Shown: positions 16,086-23,468, counted from the first letter of the stretch. The stretch: DNA of 64,000 nucleotides from Salinivirgaceae bacterium (GCA_017527435.1 JAFXQB010000009.1:1-64000), one strand, 5' to 3'. The notes: a model not told the origin generated them from the sequence alone. Program-made: numbers and translations.

Positions 16086-17282
16086 TTAGTTTGCCTCCAC
16101 TTTACGGCTATCGGCATCTCCGTTTTCATTCTGAAATTCTGATTCGTTTTGCCTTGCTTCTTTAATCAGGCGGTCGACTGCGTAATTAATATCTTCAACC
16201 ATATAAGCCATCATCCCAATGCTAATTCCCGAATAAATGTCGCTTCGGTAGGCGTAAACAATTTCGGCATTAGCGGCCAGATTTTGAAGGGTTTCAATGG
16301 CTTTGGCACATTTGGCGGCTCCATCCGAAACCTTTGGCAGTATGACCAGGCCGAAAACAGTGGCTCCCATCTGCCTTGCAACCCGTGCCACAAACGGCGC
16401 GCTTTTGGCCTCGGGTTCTTCACCCAAATCGGCCACCACACACACGGGCGTATCCTGACTGCCGAAATATTGCATAATGCCATCTAAATCAGGTGTTTTG
16501 CCATCGCCCAAAACAATTTGCAGTGGCTCAATATTACCCGATTCCGCGGTGTTGATATTGGTCGGTTTGAATGTGGCCAGCAACTTTTTGCGGTATTTCC
16601 TTTTTAGCAGATAATCAATCAATTCGGCACCAACACTGCCAATGCCAACCACTTTGGTATCAAGGTTTTTCCAGCGCGGTTCGTCCCGCATACACGTAGA
16701 AGTTAAGATATCGATTGAATCGCTCATAATGCTGTCGATTCGTGCCATAGCGTCGGGCACCAGCAAATCGCCGAAATGCCGCGTCATCGACTCGTTGTTT
16801 AAAATGAACATACCATCGGTGTTGGCAGCCAAATCGCGCAGCCCATCCGTTGCTCGCCTTACACGTACTGTTCCCTCGCAGTGGAAAGGCAGCGAAGCAA
16901 TGCCGAAGGTGGTAGCCCCCGCAGCCTTGGCCTCGCGGGCAAGAGCAGGGGCGGCCTCGGTACCAAAATTGCCACCCAAGCCAGCCACAATAAATACTCG
17001 ATTGGCGTTCACCAATTCGCGAGCATCGTCAATGCTTTTTTCAATGGCTTCGGCACCGCTATTAATGCCAGGCCAAACCTTGCATTCGCCTAACTTTAAA
17101 GTCGCCGACACACCAGACTGTTCAAGCGCTTTGGCATCCCAATCGCAAACTGCCATAAACTTATCGGCTCGCTCGCCGCCATCATTGCGCCAAAATTTTG
17201 CAACATTAATGCCCGCGCCGCCAACACCGATAATCCTAACGGTTTTTGGCCGTTCTTTCATCATTTCTGATAATTTGCTCAT
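16086..17282 (-). CDS. FtsZ/tubulin-like protein with two tandem GTPase-type domains
   Basis: A 398-residue protein. The N-terminal half shows FtsZ landmarks: RIIGVGGAGINVAKFW (T1 loop), VAGLGGNFGTEAAP in place of the GGGTGTG tubulin signature, then GIASLPFHCEG and RRATDGLRDLAANTD. The C-terminal half repeats the same plan: VVGIGSVGAEL, VCVVADLGEEPEAKSAP, TVFGLVILP and AIETLQNLAANAE. It therefore seems to be a tandem duplication of the nucleotide-binding domain, with a degenerate signature loop in the second copy and no clear T7 catalytic loop. It may polymerise or form a scaffold. It has its own operator-type promoter and a 45-aa ORF behind it. Confidence 0.8.
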   Translation of the reverse strand: MSKLSEMMKERPKTVRIIGVGGAGINVAKFWRNDGGERADKFMAVCDWDAKALEQSGVSATLKLGECKVWPGINSGAEAIEKSIDDARELVNANRVFIVAGLGGNFGTEAAPALAREAKAAGATTFGIASLPFHCEGTVRVRRATDGLRDLAANTDGMFILNNESMTRHFGDLLVPDAMARIDSIMSDSIDILTSTCMRDEPRWKNLDTKVVGIGSVGAELIDYLLKRKYRKKLLATFKPTNINTAESGNIEPLQIVLGDGKTPDLDGIMQYFGSQDTPVCVVADLGEEPEAKSAPFVARVARQMGATVFGLVILPKVSDGAAKCAKAIETLQNLAANAEIVYAYRSDIYSGISIGMMAYMVEDINYAVDRLIKEARQNESEFQNENGDADSRKVEAN

Positions 17283-17322
17283 AATCTTTGCTTTTTAAAG
17301 GTTCGACAAATAATTATGAGTA

Positions 17323-17358
17323 CAAATTTAGGGTGCGCCACTCCCAAATAATGGGAGC
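17323..17358 (-). promoter_or_regulatory. Promoter with shared operator, FtsZ-like 1
   Basis: The operator ACTCCCAAATAATGGGAGC (17340-17358) has two perfect 6-bp arms around AATAA. It is 9 nt upstream of a perfect -7 box (minus strand TAAATTTG, 17323-17330), 40 nt before the start codon. This is the best-conserved of the five sites. Confidence 0.8.
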
Positions 17359-17645
17359 TGCCGTGGGGAATTTCAAAAAAATGTGGAAAGAGTTTTTTTT
17401 TGTGCGTTTTCAACAGCATATATGTATAAACGCCATTAGCAACCTCGAAAACCGACCTTCGTTTGTCGCCGAAGCGCGCGCCGTAGGTGCGCAAGATTGG
17501 TAGAATATGAATTTGCCAAAAATGGCGTGCCGTAGGTACGCGACCGTTGTTTTATGTCGCGTACCTACGGCACGCTGGTTCTCGTGGTTATACACGTTTC
17601 TACCAATCTACCGACCCTACGGGTCTGATATGCGTTTAGTAATTG
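17359..17645. other. Intergenic region made largely of REP-like repeat sequence
   Basis: No gene is supported here. From about 17470 onward it holds GCGCCGTAGGTGCGC, two ATTGGTAGAA-type segments (one inverted) and the long inverted repeat listed separately. The whole reads as one interspersed element of the kind common between Bacteroidota genes. It follows the stop of the gene at 17646 and precedes the FtsZ-like 1 promoter. Confidence 0.5.
17525..17575. repeat. 20-bp perfect inverted repeat, REP-like hairpin
   Basis: GCGTGCCGTAGGTACGCGAC at 17525-17544 pairs perfectly with 17556-17575 across an 11-nt loop. It would make a very stable hairpin and could end transcription from the gene at 17646. 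Confidence 0.75.
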
Positions 17646-18398
17646 CTATTTGAAGTTTTCTTTAATGTCGGCTATGATAGCATCTTTTACGTCATTAGCA
17701 AGGCCATTACAAGGGTGCTTTGCGCGATATGCAAGTGTGCCGAATTTGTCAAATCCATTAATCCACATCAACTTTGTTACTGGAATGCCATCGTCAACGG
17801 CTTCAAATTGCTTGGCGGTCACTCCGAAATTGCGCATAATTATGGCATCACGATTTTTGATTTCATCGTCACTGCCATCGGCTGTCAGGAATATGACAAT
17901 ATGAGGCTTTAAATACTCCAGCATCTTTGGTAATACGGCAGAAGAAAACTTGGCTTGAATTTCGTAGGCTGCCTGGTTCTCCTTATTCAAGCTGCCATCT
18001 TTTTTTTTCATTGCCACGAGGTCAAGATTGTTCCACATAACAGCCGCTTGCGGTAGTTTTTTGGAAAAGTAGTTGAAGGCGCCAAAGAAACCATACTCTA
18101 TGTTTTGTTCCAAAACTCCGCTATTCCATTGGGCGTACACTTCGCCAGCCTCTGCAAATAGGTCACCTTCTACTTGCGAGAGTGGAGTGTTGTAGTTTTC
18201 ACCTGTTTCGCGACCGAAAATCATCACTCGGAGTTTGGCTTTTGTCCACCACGACTCATCTCCACTGCCGCCAGCCTTTTGGGTTGTTGGTAAAAATGGA
18301 ATCGACACAATGTCTTTGTAAGGCTCAATGTCCTTTGAAATCTTTGCCCACTCTGCCTTGTAGAGTTCATCAAGCTGCTCATAAATTGGTTTTCCCAT
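17646..18398 (-). CDS. Unknown 250-aa protein, possible uracil-DNA-glycosylase fold
   Basis: No firm family is recognised. RVMIFGRETGENYN near residue 55 resembles the nucleotide-pocket motif of UDG-superfamily proteins. WNNLDLVAM, HIVIFLTADGSDD and YRAKHPCNG are also spaced roughly as in that fold. The assignment is tentative. The protein is soluble and lacks a signal peptide. It lies between the two FtsZ-like genes but has its own near-consensus -7 box at 18426-18433, without the shared operator. It may therefore be an independent DNA-related gene of the island, not part of the regulon. Confidence 0.5.
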   Translation of the reverse strand: MGKPIYEQLDELYKAEWAKISKDIEPYKDIVSIPFLPTTQKAGGSGDESWWTKAKLRVMIFGRETGENYNTPLSQVEGDLFAEAGEVYAQWNSGVLEQNIEYGFFGAFNYFSKKLPQAAVMWNNLDLVAMKKKDGSLNKENQAAYEIQAKFSSAVLPKMLEYLKPHIVIFLTADGSDDEIKNRDAIIMRNFGVTAKQFEAVDDGIPVTKLMWINGFDKFGTLAYRAKHPCNGLANDVKDAIIADIKENFK

Positions 18399-18473
18399 AT
18401 TTTCTTGGTATTCAGTTAGTGTCTACAAATATGCGTTATTCCAATCACTATTACCACACACTTTTTCTAAAAG

Positions 18474-19100
18474 TCACGCAAAAATAGCTTCCACCGCATT
18501 GCACATAAACTGCTCGGACAGAGTGAAGGCCAGAGCAGCATTGGTGTTGCCATTGATAATATTGTGCGGATTCAGTAGGCGCAGTTCGCCAACGTTCGGC
18601 ACAAGTTTGGCAATGCCTTCTTGGGCTTTTTTCATACGCAGCGAGCCCTCGAAGCGGAACGGCACTGACACAACCGCAAAAACCGCTTTGCCCGCTGCTT
18701 TGGCATCTTGCGCCACCGCGATAGCGGCATTGGTACCGCAGTTGCCACCCATTCCTGCCACAACAATCACAGATTTTACATCGTCAGTCATTAGTTGGCT
18801 GAATGGCTGGACAGCAAATTCGAGATAATCCTGACCGCAAGCGGTGTCGCCATTATGATAGTCAAGGCTTTTATCGACTCTTTGTGCAAACAGACCAGGC
18901 TGTTCGCTGTCGAGTAACAGGCGGTTTGACACTTCGACCGATTCCAAATCACGTTGGTCGGTGTCGCACGCAACAGTGGTAACTTCTGCAAGTTCGTTAT
19001 TTTGCATAAGGGCAGCCACCTTGCATCCGAAGCCACCGACACCAATAACCAATACTTGTTGAGCATTCTGCTCATTCCTAATAGAAATGTTTGTTTTCAT
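18474..19100 (-). CDS. Short single-domain FtsZ/tubulin-like protein
   Basis: About 208 residues from the ATG at 19100; the upstream GTG frame is rejected because it runs through the promoter. Landmarks are VLVIGVGGFGCKVAAL (T1 loop), VVAGMGGNCGTNAAIAVAQ (signature loop), then VVSVPFRFEG and RMKKAQEGIAKLVPN, in the same order as in FtsZ. The chain stops where FtsZ would enter its T7 loop and C-terminal domain. It therefore has the nucleotide-binding half only. It could pair with the double-domain FtsZ-like 1 as a cap, regulator or alternate subunit. It is controlled by the same kind of operator. Confidence 0.8.
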   Translation of the reverse strand: MKTNISIRNEQNAQQVLVIGVGGFGCKVAALMQNNELAEVTTVACDTDQRDLESVEVSNRLLLDSEQPGLFAQRVDKSLDYHNGDTACGQDYLEFAVQPFSQLMTDDVKSVIVVAGMGGNCGTNAAIAVAQDAKAAGKAVFAVVSVPFRFEGSLRMKKAQEGIAKLVPNVGELRLLNPHNIINGNTNAALAFTLSEQFMCNAVEAIFA

Positions 19101-19125
19101 ATCATTATATTTTAAAAACTGGACA

Positions 19126-19161
19126 CAATAATACACGCCCACACTCCCAAATAATGAGAGC
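19126..19161 (-). promoter_or_regulatory. Promoter with shared operator, FtsZ-like 2
   Basis: The operator ACTCCCAAATAATGAGAGC (19143-19161) lies 9 nt upstream of a -7-like box (minus strand TATTATTG, 19126-19133), and the ATG is 25 nt further on. Confidence 0.75.
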
Positions 19162-19194
19162 GGCGGACATAAAAAAACAGCGCGGACGAGTTTT
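19150..19194. repeat. 45-bp exact direct repeat, copy 2
   Basis: Identical to 11716-11760. It overlaps the operator of FtsZ-like 2 and the start of a CAGCGC/GCGCTG hairpin downstream of the exonuclease gene, the same operator-plus-terminator arrangement as copy 1. Confidence 0.85.
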
Positions 19195-19319
19195 TCGGGC
19201 GCTGCTTAAAAACCTTGAAAATCCGCAACTCTACTGCGAATTTTCAATGAAAATATGAAGTGGTACTGCGAATTTTCAATCGTTTTTTGGTTTCCAAATT
19301 ACCAATACCAAATTACATC

Positions 19320-19814
19320 TCACAAAATCACCTTCGCAATCGCCGCGCAAGCCTCGGCGTCGGCAAGGGCGTGGTGGTGGTTTTCGAGAATGTAGCCGCA
19401 GGCGGCCGACACGGTGTGCAACTGGTGGTCGGGCAAATCTTTGCCAAAATGCCGACGCGCAGCCACACAGGTGCAGAAGAACTGATAGTCAGGATAATCC
19501 ATACAGTAGGTTTGGAACACGGCTTTCAGGCAGCGCTCGTCGAACGACTTGTTGTGCGCCACAAGCGGCAGGCCCTGAATTTTCGGCTCAATCTGCGCCC
19601 AAACGTCGGGAAAGAGCGGCGCCGAGTCGGTGTCTTCGTGGCTCAAACCGTGCACCTGCTGGCAGAACCACGCGTAGTAGTTGGGCTCGGGCCGAATGAG
19701 CGAGTAGAACGAATCGACAATCTCGCCGCCGCGCACCACAACCACGCCAACACTGCAAACACTTGAAGGTGAGCCGTTTGCTGTCTCAAAATCGATTGCT
19801 GCAAAATCTTTCAT
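19320..19814 (-). CDS. DnaQ-like DEDDh 3'-5' exonuclease
   Basis: A 164-residue exonuclease of the DnaQ/epsilon type. The DEDDh motifs are all visible: FAAIDFETAN (first D and E), LVAHNKSFDERCL (second D), and HHALADAEACAAI (H and final D). Length and motif order fit stand-alone proofreading or DNA-repair exonucleases of Bacteroidota. It removes nucleotides from 3' ends using two metal ions. The gene starts 60 nt after the WYL2 stop and may be co-transcribed with it, which would place it in the same regulon. No separate operator was found at its own start. Confidence 0.88.
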   Translation of the reverse strand: MKDFAAIDFETANGSPSSVCSVGVVVVRGGEIVDSFYSLIRPEPNYYAWFCQQVHGLSHEDTDSAPLFPDVWAQIEPKIQGLPLVAHNKSFDERCLKAVFQTYCMDYPDYQFFCTCVAARRHFGKDLPDHQLHTVSAACGYILENHHHALADAEACAAIAKVIL

Positions 19815-19874
19815 AGTTTAAGGTTTATCAGTCCGAAAAACGCTTGTTGATTGATTATCAGAGTATAATAAAGG

Positions 19875-20819
19875 TCAATTTTTGCCTTTTGTCTTTTTGT
19901 AGGCTCGCAACGTGCGTTCGGCCTCTTTGCGGAATTCTTCGCGCAGCCATTCGGGTTCTAGCACTTCAAGGCTGGGCCCGTAGGCGCGCAATTCGCGCAT
20001 AAACTCTTCGTTTACAATCAGTTTGTACTCAAATTCCGATTCCCAATCGCCAGTCCATACTTCTTTTTGCGAGTGGTGCAGCGGTAATGTGCGCAGATAT
20101 TTGGCCTGTTCTTCTTCAACCACAATTTTCACTTTCTCGATTTTGTTACCTATTCCGCTGATACCCATAAGATTAGCAAAAATATTATTAGCTTCAAAAT
20201 TGTCGGGCATAGCGTAACTGTCGTCGGTTTCAACCGCGCTGACAATGCGGTCGAGCCCATAAGTGCGAAGTTTGCCTATATCGTCCTTTTTGCTGTTGTC
20301 GAGCACTTTGGCAAGCAGATACCACCGTTGGCGGAACATTTTCAGGCTATATGGCTCCACCGTTGGGTAGGTGGGTTCGTTGCGCCAAAAACTTTGGTGT
20401 ATCATTCTGAGTGTGTGGTGGTTGCGCATTGCCGACAGAATGGTGGTCAGGTGCGTCTGACCCGACGGCACGTCTTCGAGCAGAATCTGCTTGTCAAGAG
20501 CCTTGTTTCCTTTTATTATATCGTTGACAGCAAAGGCGTTAAGCATTTGTCGGCAGAGTTTGTACTGACGACTGTCGTCGGGTTTATGAATGCAATAGCG
20601 GCCGTTGACGCACTCTATTTCGAGTCCGAAAATTTCCTCAGCCTCCCTTCGCCAGCGGTGGAATCTGCTCTCAACAATTTTGTCTTCCTTGTCGTCGTTG
20701 AGTTCCCGATTGTTGGCCCAGCGCCTATTAATCTCGTCCCTTGTGGGGTTGAAATCGTCAATGGTGTTGACCAGCCACGCGTAGCAGCGGAACAAATGCG
20801 CATTATTCGATTTTGCCAT
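19875..20819 (-). CDS. WYL-domain regulator, likely master regulator of the block
   Basis: A 314-residue regulator with an N-terminal helix-turn-helix region (about 1-80), then ILLEDVPSGQT near residue 115. The WYL signature is FRQRWYLLAKVLDN near residue 170. A C-terminal region holds LEPEWLREEF and a basic tail. WYL proteins bind inverted repeats and often repress defence or DNA-damage genes until a ligand is sensed. The inverted repeat found before four other units also lies in this gene's own promoter, overlapping the expected -33 region. Autoregulation and control of the four units are therefore likely, though the protein-site pairing is inferred. Confidence 0.85.
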   Translation of the reverse strand: MAKSNNAHLFRCYAWLVNTIDDFNPTRDEINRRWANNRELNDDKEDKIVESRFHRWRREAEEIFGLEIECVNGRYCIHKPDDSRQYKLCRQMLNAFAVNDIIKGNKALDKQILLEDVPSGQTHLTTILSAMRNHHTLRMIHQSFWRNEPTYPTVEPYSLKMFRQRWYLLAKVLDNSKKDDIGKLRTYGLDRIVSAVETDDSYAMPDNFEANNIFANLMGISGIGNKIEKVKIVVEEEQAKYLRTLPLHHSQKEVWTGDWESEFEYKLIVNEEFMRELRAYGPSLEVLEPEWLREEFRKEAERTLRAYKKTKGKN

Positions 20820-20842
20820 ATTGTTTCAGTTTTAAATTGACG

Positions 20843-20878
20843 CAAAGATACAAACCACAACTCCTAAATAATAGGAAT
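20843..20878 (-). promoter_or_regulatory. Promoter with shared operator, WYL regulator 2
   Basis: The operator ACTCCTAAATAATAGGAAT (20860-20878) lies 9 nt upstream of a perfect -7 box (minus strand TATCTTTG, 20843-20850), and the ATG is 23 nt after the box. The upstream space 20879-21028 is AT-rich with no gene visible. Confidence 0.75.
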
Positions 20879-21028
20879 CGGATGCATTGAAAGACATTTT
20901 TTTGAGAAAAAAAATTCAAATTGCAGCGAAATCGCGTTGCAATAACATTTACAAATGCAGAATAAAATTATTAATCAAAAGCAATGACACTTTTCTTCGG
21001 CAAGGTTTTCAAATTCAAATTGATTGGC

Positions 21029-21036
21029 TACTTTTG
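21029..21036 (+). promoter_or_regulatory. -7 promoter box of tRNA-Arg
   Basis: TACTTTTG matches TAnnTTTG and ends 10 nt before the mature tRNA, fitting direct transcription of the tRNA gene. Confidence 0.6.
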
Positions 21037-21046
21037 CGCCCGTTCT

Positions 21047-21118
21047 GCCCCTGTAGTTCAACGGATAGAACGGAAGTTTCCTAAACTTTAAATTTGAGTT
21101 CGATTCTCAGCGGGGGTA
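21047..21118 (+). tRNA. tRNA-Arg (anticodon CCT)
   Basis: The acceptor GCCCCTG pairs with CGGGGGT (two G-U wobbles). The D stem is GTTC/GAAC. The anticodon stem GAAGT/ACTTT closes the loop TTCCTAA, giving anticodon CCT. The T arm is TTGAG-TTCGATT-CTCAG. The 3' CCA is not encoded. It lies at the edge of the accessory block. Confidence 0.92.
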
Positions 21119-21167
21119 CAAATAAGTCAATCATTGTCAGGTGGTTGGCTTTTATTTTCTATCGGCT

Positions 21168-22073
21168 ATGAGAATGAACGACAAACCACGGAAGCAGGAA
21201 CCGAAGGGTAACTCCTATCCCGTCAAGGCAGACCAGACGGTTGAAGAGTTCCTTGGGCGCATTATGCAGGGCAAGAGCCGAACGTCGATTCGGCAACTGC
21301 TGCAAAAAGGCGCCATTACGGCCGATGGTATTGTTCTGCGCCAACTGTCGGACAAACTCAAAGCCGGGCAGACGCTCTTCATCGGCAAAAGGCCCGACCC
21401 GGTGTTTCCGATGCCTAAAGGATTGAGAATCATTTGGGAAGACAAGTGGCTGATTGTGGTGAAGAAAGATACGGGGCTGCTCACCGTGGGCAACGAGAGC
21501 GAACGCTACCAGACGGTGCAGAACTATCTCGACGCCTATATGCGCTTTAAGGGCGAAGGCGAGTGCATTTTCATCGTCCACCGCATCGACCGCGACACAT
21601 CGGGAATACTGATTTTCGCGAAAAGCGAAGAAGTGCAGTTCCGCCTGCGCACAACGTGGAACGAGAGCGTTCAGAGCCGGCGCTACATTGCCATTGTCGA
21701 AGGCTGCCCCGATGAACCCGAAGGTACTATCGACACTTGGATTGACGAGAATAAATATACTATGGTGATGCACGTGACCAAAGAAGGCAAGGGCAAACGA
21801 GCCATCACCCACTATAAAGTGCTGAAAACCAATGGCCAATTTTCGATGCTCGCGCTCGAATTGGAAACCGGGCGCAAGAACCAAATCCGCATCCACATGA
21901 GCCACATCGGGCATCCAGTGGCCGGTGACGGCAAGTATGGCGCTGTCACTGACCCTTGCGGACGCTTGTGCCTTCACGCTCAACAGATTGAGTTCACCCA
22001 CCCGATGACCAAAGAAGTGATGGAATTCACATCGGAAATACCACACGAATTCAAGGCGCTGTTTAAGAAGTAA
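21168..22073 (+). CDS. RluA-family 23S rRNA pseudouridine synthase
   Basis: About 301 residues from the ATG at 21168, with an alternative ATG two codons later. An N-terminal S4 RNA-binding domain spans residues about 15-70 (SRTSIRQLLQKGAI). The catalytic domain holds IVHRIDRDTSGILIFAKS; the aspartate after HRI is the catalytic residue that isomerises uridine in rRNA. Further RluA landmarks are TGRKNQIRIHMSHIGHP and GDGKYG. The architecture matches RluD-type enzymes. It follows the tRNA-Arg gene by about 50 nt and could be read through from it. The RluA family is certain; the exact target uridine is not. Confidence 0.88.
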   Translation: MRMNDKPRKQEPKGNSYPVKADQTVEEFLGRIMQGKSRTSIRQLLQKGAITADGIVLRQLSDKLKAGQTLFIGKRPDPVFPMPKGLRIIWEDKWLIVVKKDTGLLTVGNESERYQTVQNYLDAYMRFKGEGECIFIVHRIDRDTSGILIFAKSEEVQFRLRTTWNESVQSRRYIAIVEGCPDEPEGTIDTWIDENKYTMVMHVTKEGKGKRAITHYKVLKTNGQFSMLALELETGRKNQIRIHMSHIGHPVAGDGKYGAVTDPCGRLCLHAQQIEFTHPMTKEVMEFTSEIPHEFKALFKK

Positions 22074-22091
22074 ACGCCTACACCGACAAAC

Positions 22092-22123
22092 AAAAAAGGC
22101 CGGCTGCAAACTCGCAACCGACC
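22092..22123 (-). terminator. Terminator of the COG0523 GTPase gene
   Basis: On the minus strand GGTCGGTTGC pairs with GCAGCCGGCC (two wobble pairs) and is followed by TTTTTTG. In plus orientation two mismatches appear, so it mainly serves the gene ending at 22150. Confidence 0.65.
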
Positions 22124-22149
22124 GTATCTGTCTATCTTTTTCAGTCTTC

Positions 22150-23271
22150 TTAAATCTTATCCAGCTCGGCTTTAAGTGCTTCGCGGTCAAGATTTTGGCC
22201 AATAAAGACGATTTTAATCATCTTGTCGCCATACTCCTCGTCCCAGTCGTGGCGCAGCTCGGCGCTTTGAGCCAGCAACTGCTTCTGCTCCTCTTCGGGC
22301 GCGGTGCAAATCCACTGCCCCGCCTTCACAAGTTTCTTCTGTGTTCCGGCTTGGTCGAACATATACGACATATCAGCATCATCGTTGAAGTAGCAGATAC
22401 CCTTGCTACGGATGATGTTTGCCGGCCAGCGGTCGTTGGCAAAAGTCTCGAACTTGGTGTAGTTGAATCCCTTACGGCGATAGTAAACGTATGTTCCGAT
22501 GCCGTACTCCTCGGTCTCGCTCTCGTGTTCGTGCTCGTCATCATCTTTCTCAAGCTCCTCAACCCAGCCTGCCGACATCGACGCTTTCTCAAGGTCGAAC
22601 TGTTTGGCATCCATAATCTTGTGGAAATCGAACTCGCAGTAATTGGTCTCGATGATTTCAGCCGATGGCTGTAACTTCTTGATTACGGCACGAATAAGTT
22701 TCAATTCATCCTCAATCACTTCGGCAACCTTGTTCAGAATGATGATGTTGCAGAACTCGATTTGCTGAATGAGCAGATTCTCAATGTCTTCATCATCGAT
22801 ATTATTGCGAGTCAGTTGATTGCCGCAGCCAAACTCGCGCGCCATTCGCAGGGCATCCACCACGGTTGCGATGCTGTCGAGACGGCAGGGCGACGGCTGA
22901 TTGTACTGGCGCGCATAATCGCCAATGGCCACAATGGTCTGGGCAATTGGTAGCGGTTCGCAAATGCCGCTGGCCTCAATCACAATATAGTCGAACTTGC
23001 CGGTGCTGGTGATGCTGGTAATCTGGTCGATAAGGTCGGTTTTGAGCGTGCAGCAGATGCAGCCGTTGCTCAAGGCCACAAGGCTGTCGTCTTTCTTGTT
23101 CACAATGCCGCCCTTCTCAATCAGCGACGCATCGACGTTTATCTCGCCAATGTCGTTTACAATCACAGCAATTTTCAGGCCCTGGTTGTTGGCCAGAATC
23201 TTATTCAGCAGAGTTGTCTTACCGCTACCTAAATAGCCGGTTAACAATGTGATAGGTACAATCTTATTCAT
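22150..23271 (-). CDS. CobW/COG0523 GTPase, putative zinc chaperone
   Basis: A 373-residue G3E-family GTPase. Walker A is GYLGSGKTT near residue 10. The metal-binding CxCC motif is NGCICC near residue 72, the switch region is NDIGEINVD, and ILNKVAEV provides guanine recognition. A His/acid-rich loop (KDDDEHEHESE) lies between the GTPase and C-terminal domains and is typical of members handling Zn. These proteins deliver a metal, often zinc, to client enzymes using GTP. No Zur box or cobalamin gene is visible nearby, so the client is unknown. A strong minus-strand terminator follows the gene. Confidence 0.85.
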   Translation of the reverse strand: MNKIVPITLLTGYLGSGKTTLLNKILANNQGLKIAVIVNDIGEINVDASLIEKGGIVNKKDDSLVALSNGCICCTLKTDLIDQITSITSTGKFDYIVIEASGICEPLPIAQTIVAIGDYARQYNQPSPCRLDSIATVVDALRMAREFGCGNQLTRNNIDDEDIENLLIQQIEFCNIIILNKVAEVIEDELKLIRAVIKKLQPSAEIIETNYCEFDFHKIMDAKQFDLEKASMSAGWVEELEKDDDEHEHESETEEYGIGTYVYYRRKGFNYTKFETFANDRWPANIIRSKGICYFNDDADMSYMFDQAGTQKKLVKAGQWICTAPEEEQKQLLAQSAELRHDWDEEYGDKMIKIVFIGQNLDREALKAELDKI

Positions 23272-23468
23272 TTTTAAAGCGATTTTTAAATTGCCGCAGA
23301 ATTACAAAAAAAAAACGTTGCCGAAGGAAAAAATTAATCGACACCGATAACATTGATTTCCATAGAATATTTCACTGAAACGCACAACGTTTTCCATTAT
23401 CGCCAGCGTTATCGCTAACCGTAATCGCTAATTTTTCGTATCTTTAACACGATTTTTATGTTTGAGCG

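Noticed and set aside
19101..19142. Upstream GTG start for the short FtsZ-like protein
   Set aside because: It would place the start codon next to the operator and inside the -7 region; the ATG at 19100 is well placed.
21047..21118. tRNA-Arg as the attachment site of an integrated element
   Set aside because: The block lies on the 5' side of the tRNA, no integrase is visible and no duplicated tRNA 3' end was found on the far side. It may still be an island border.
21159..22202. 347-codon minus-strand frame opposite the pseudouridine synthase
   Set aside because: The plus strand contains the HRIDRDTSG catalytic motif and S4 domain.
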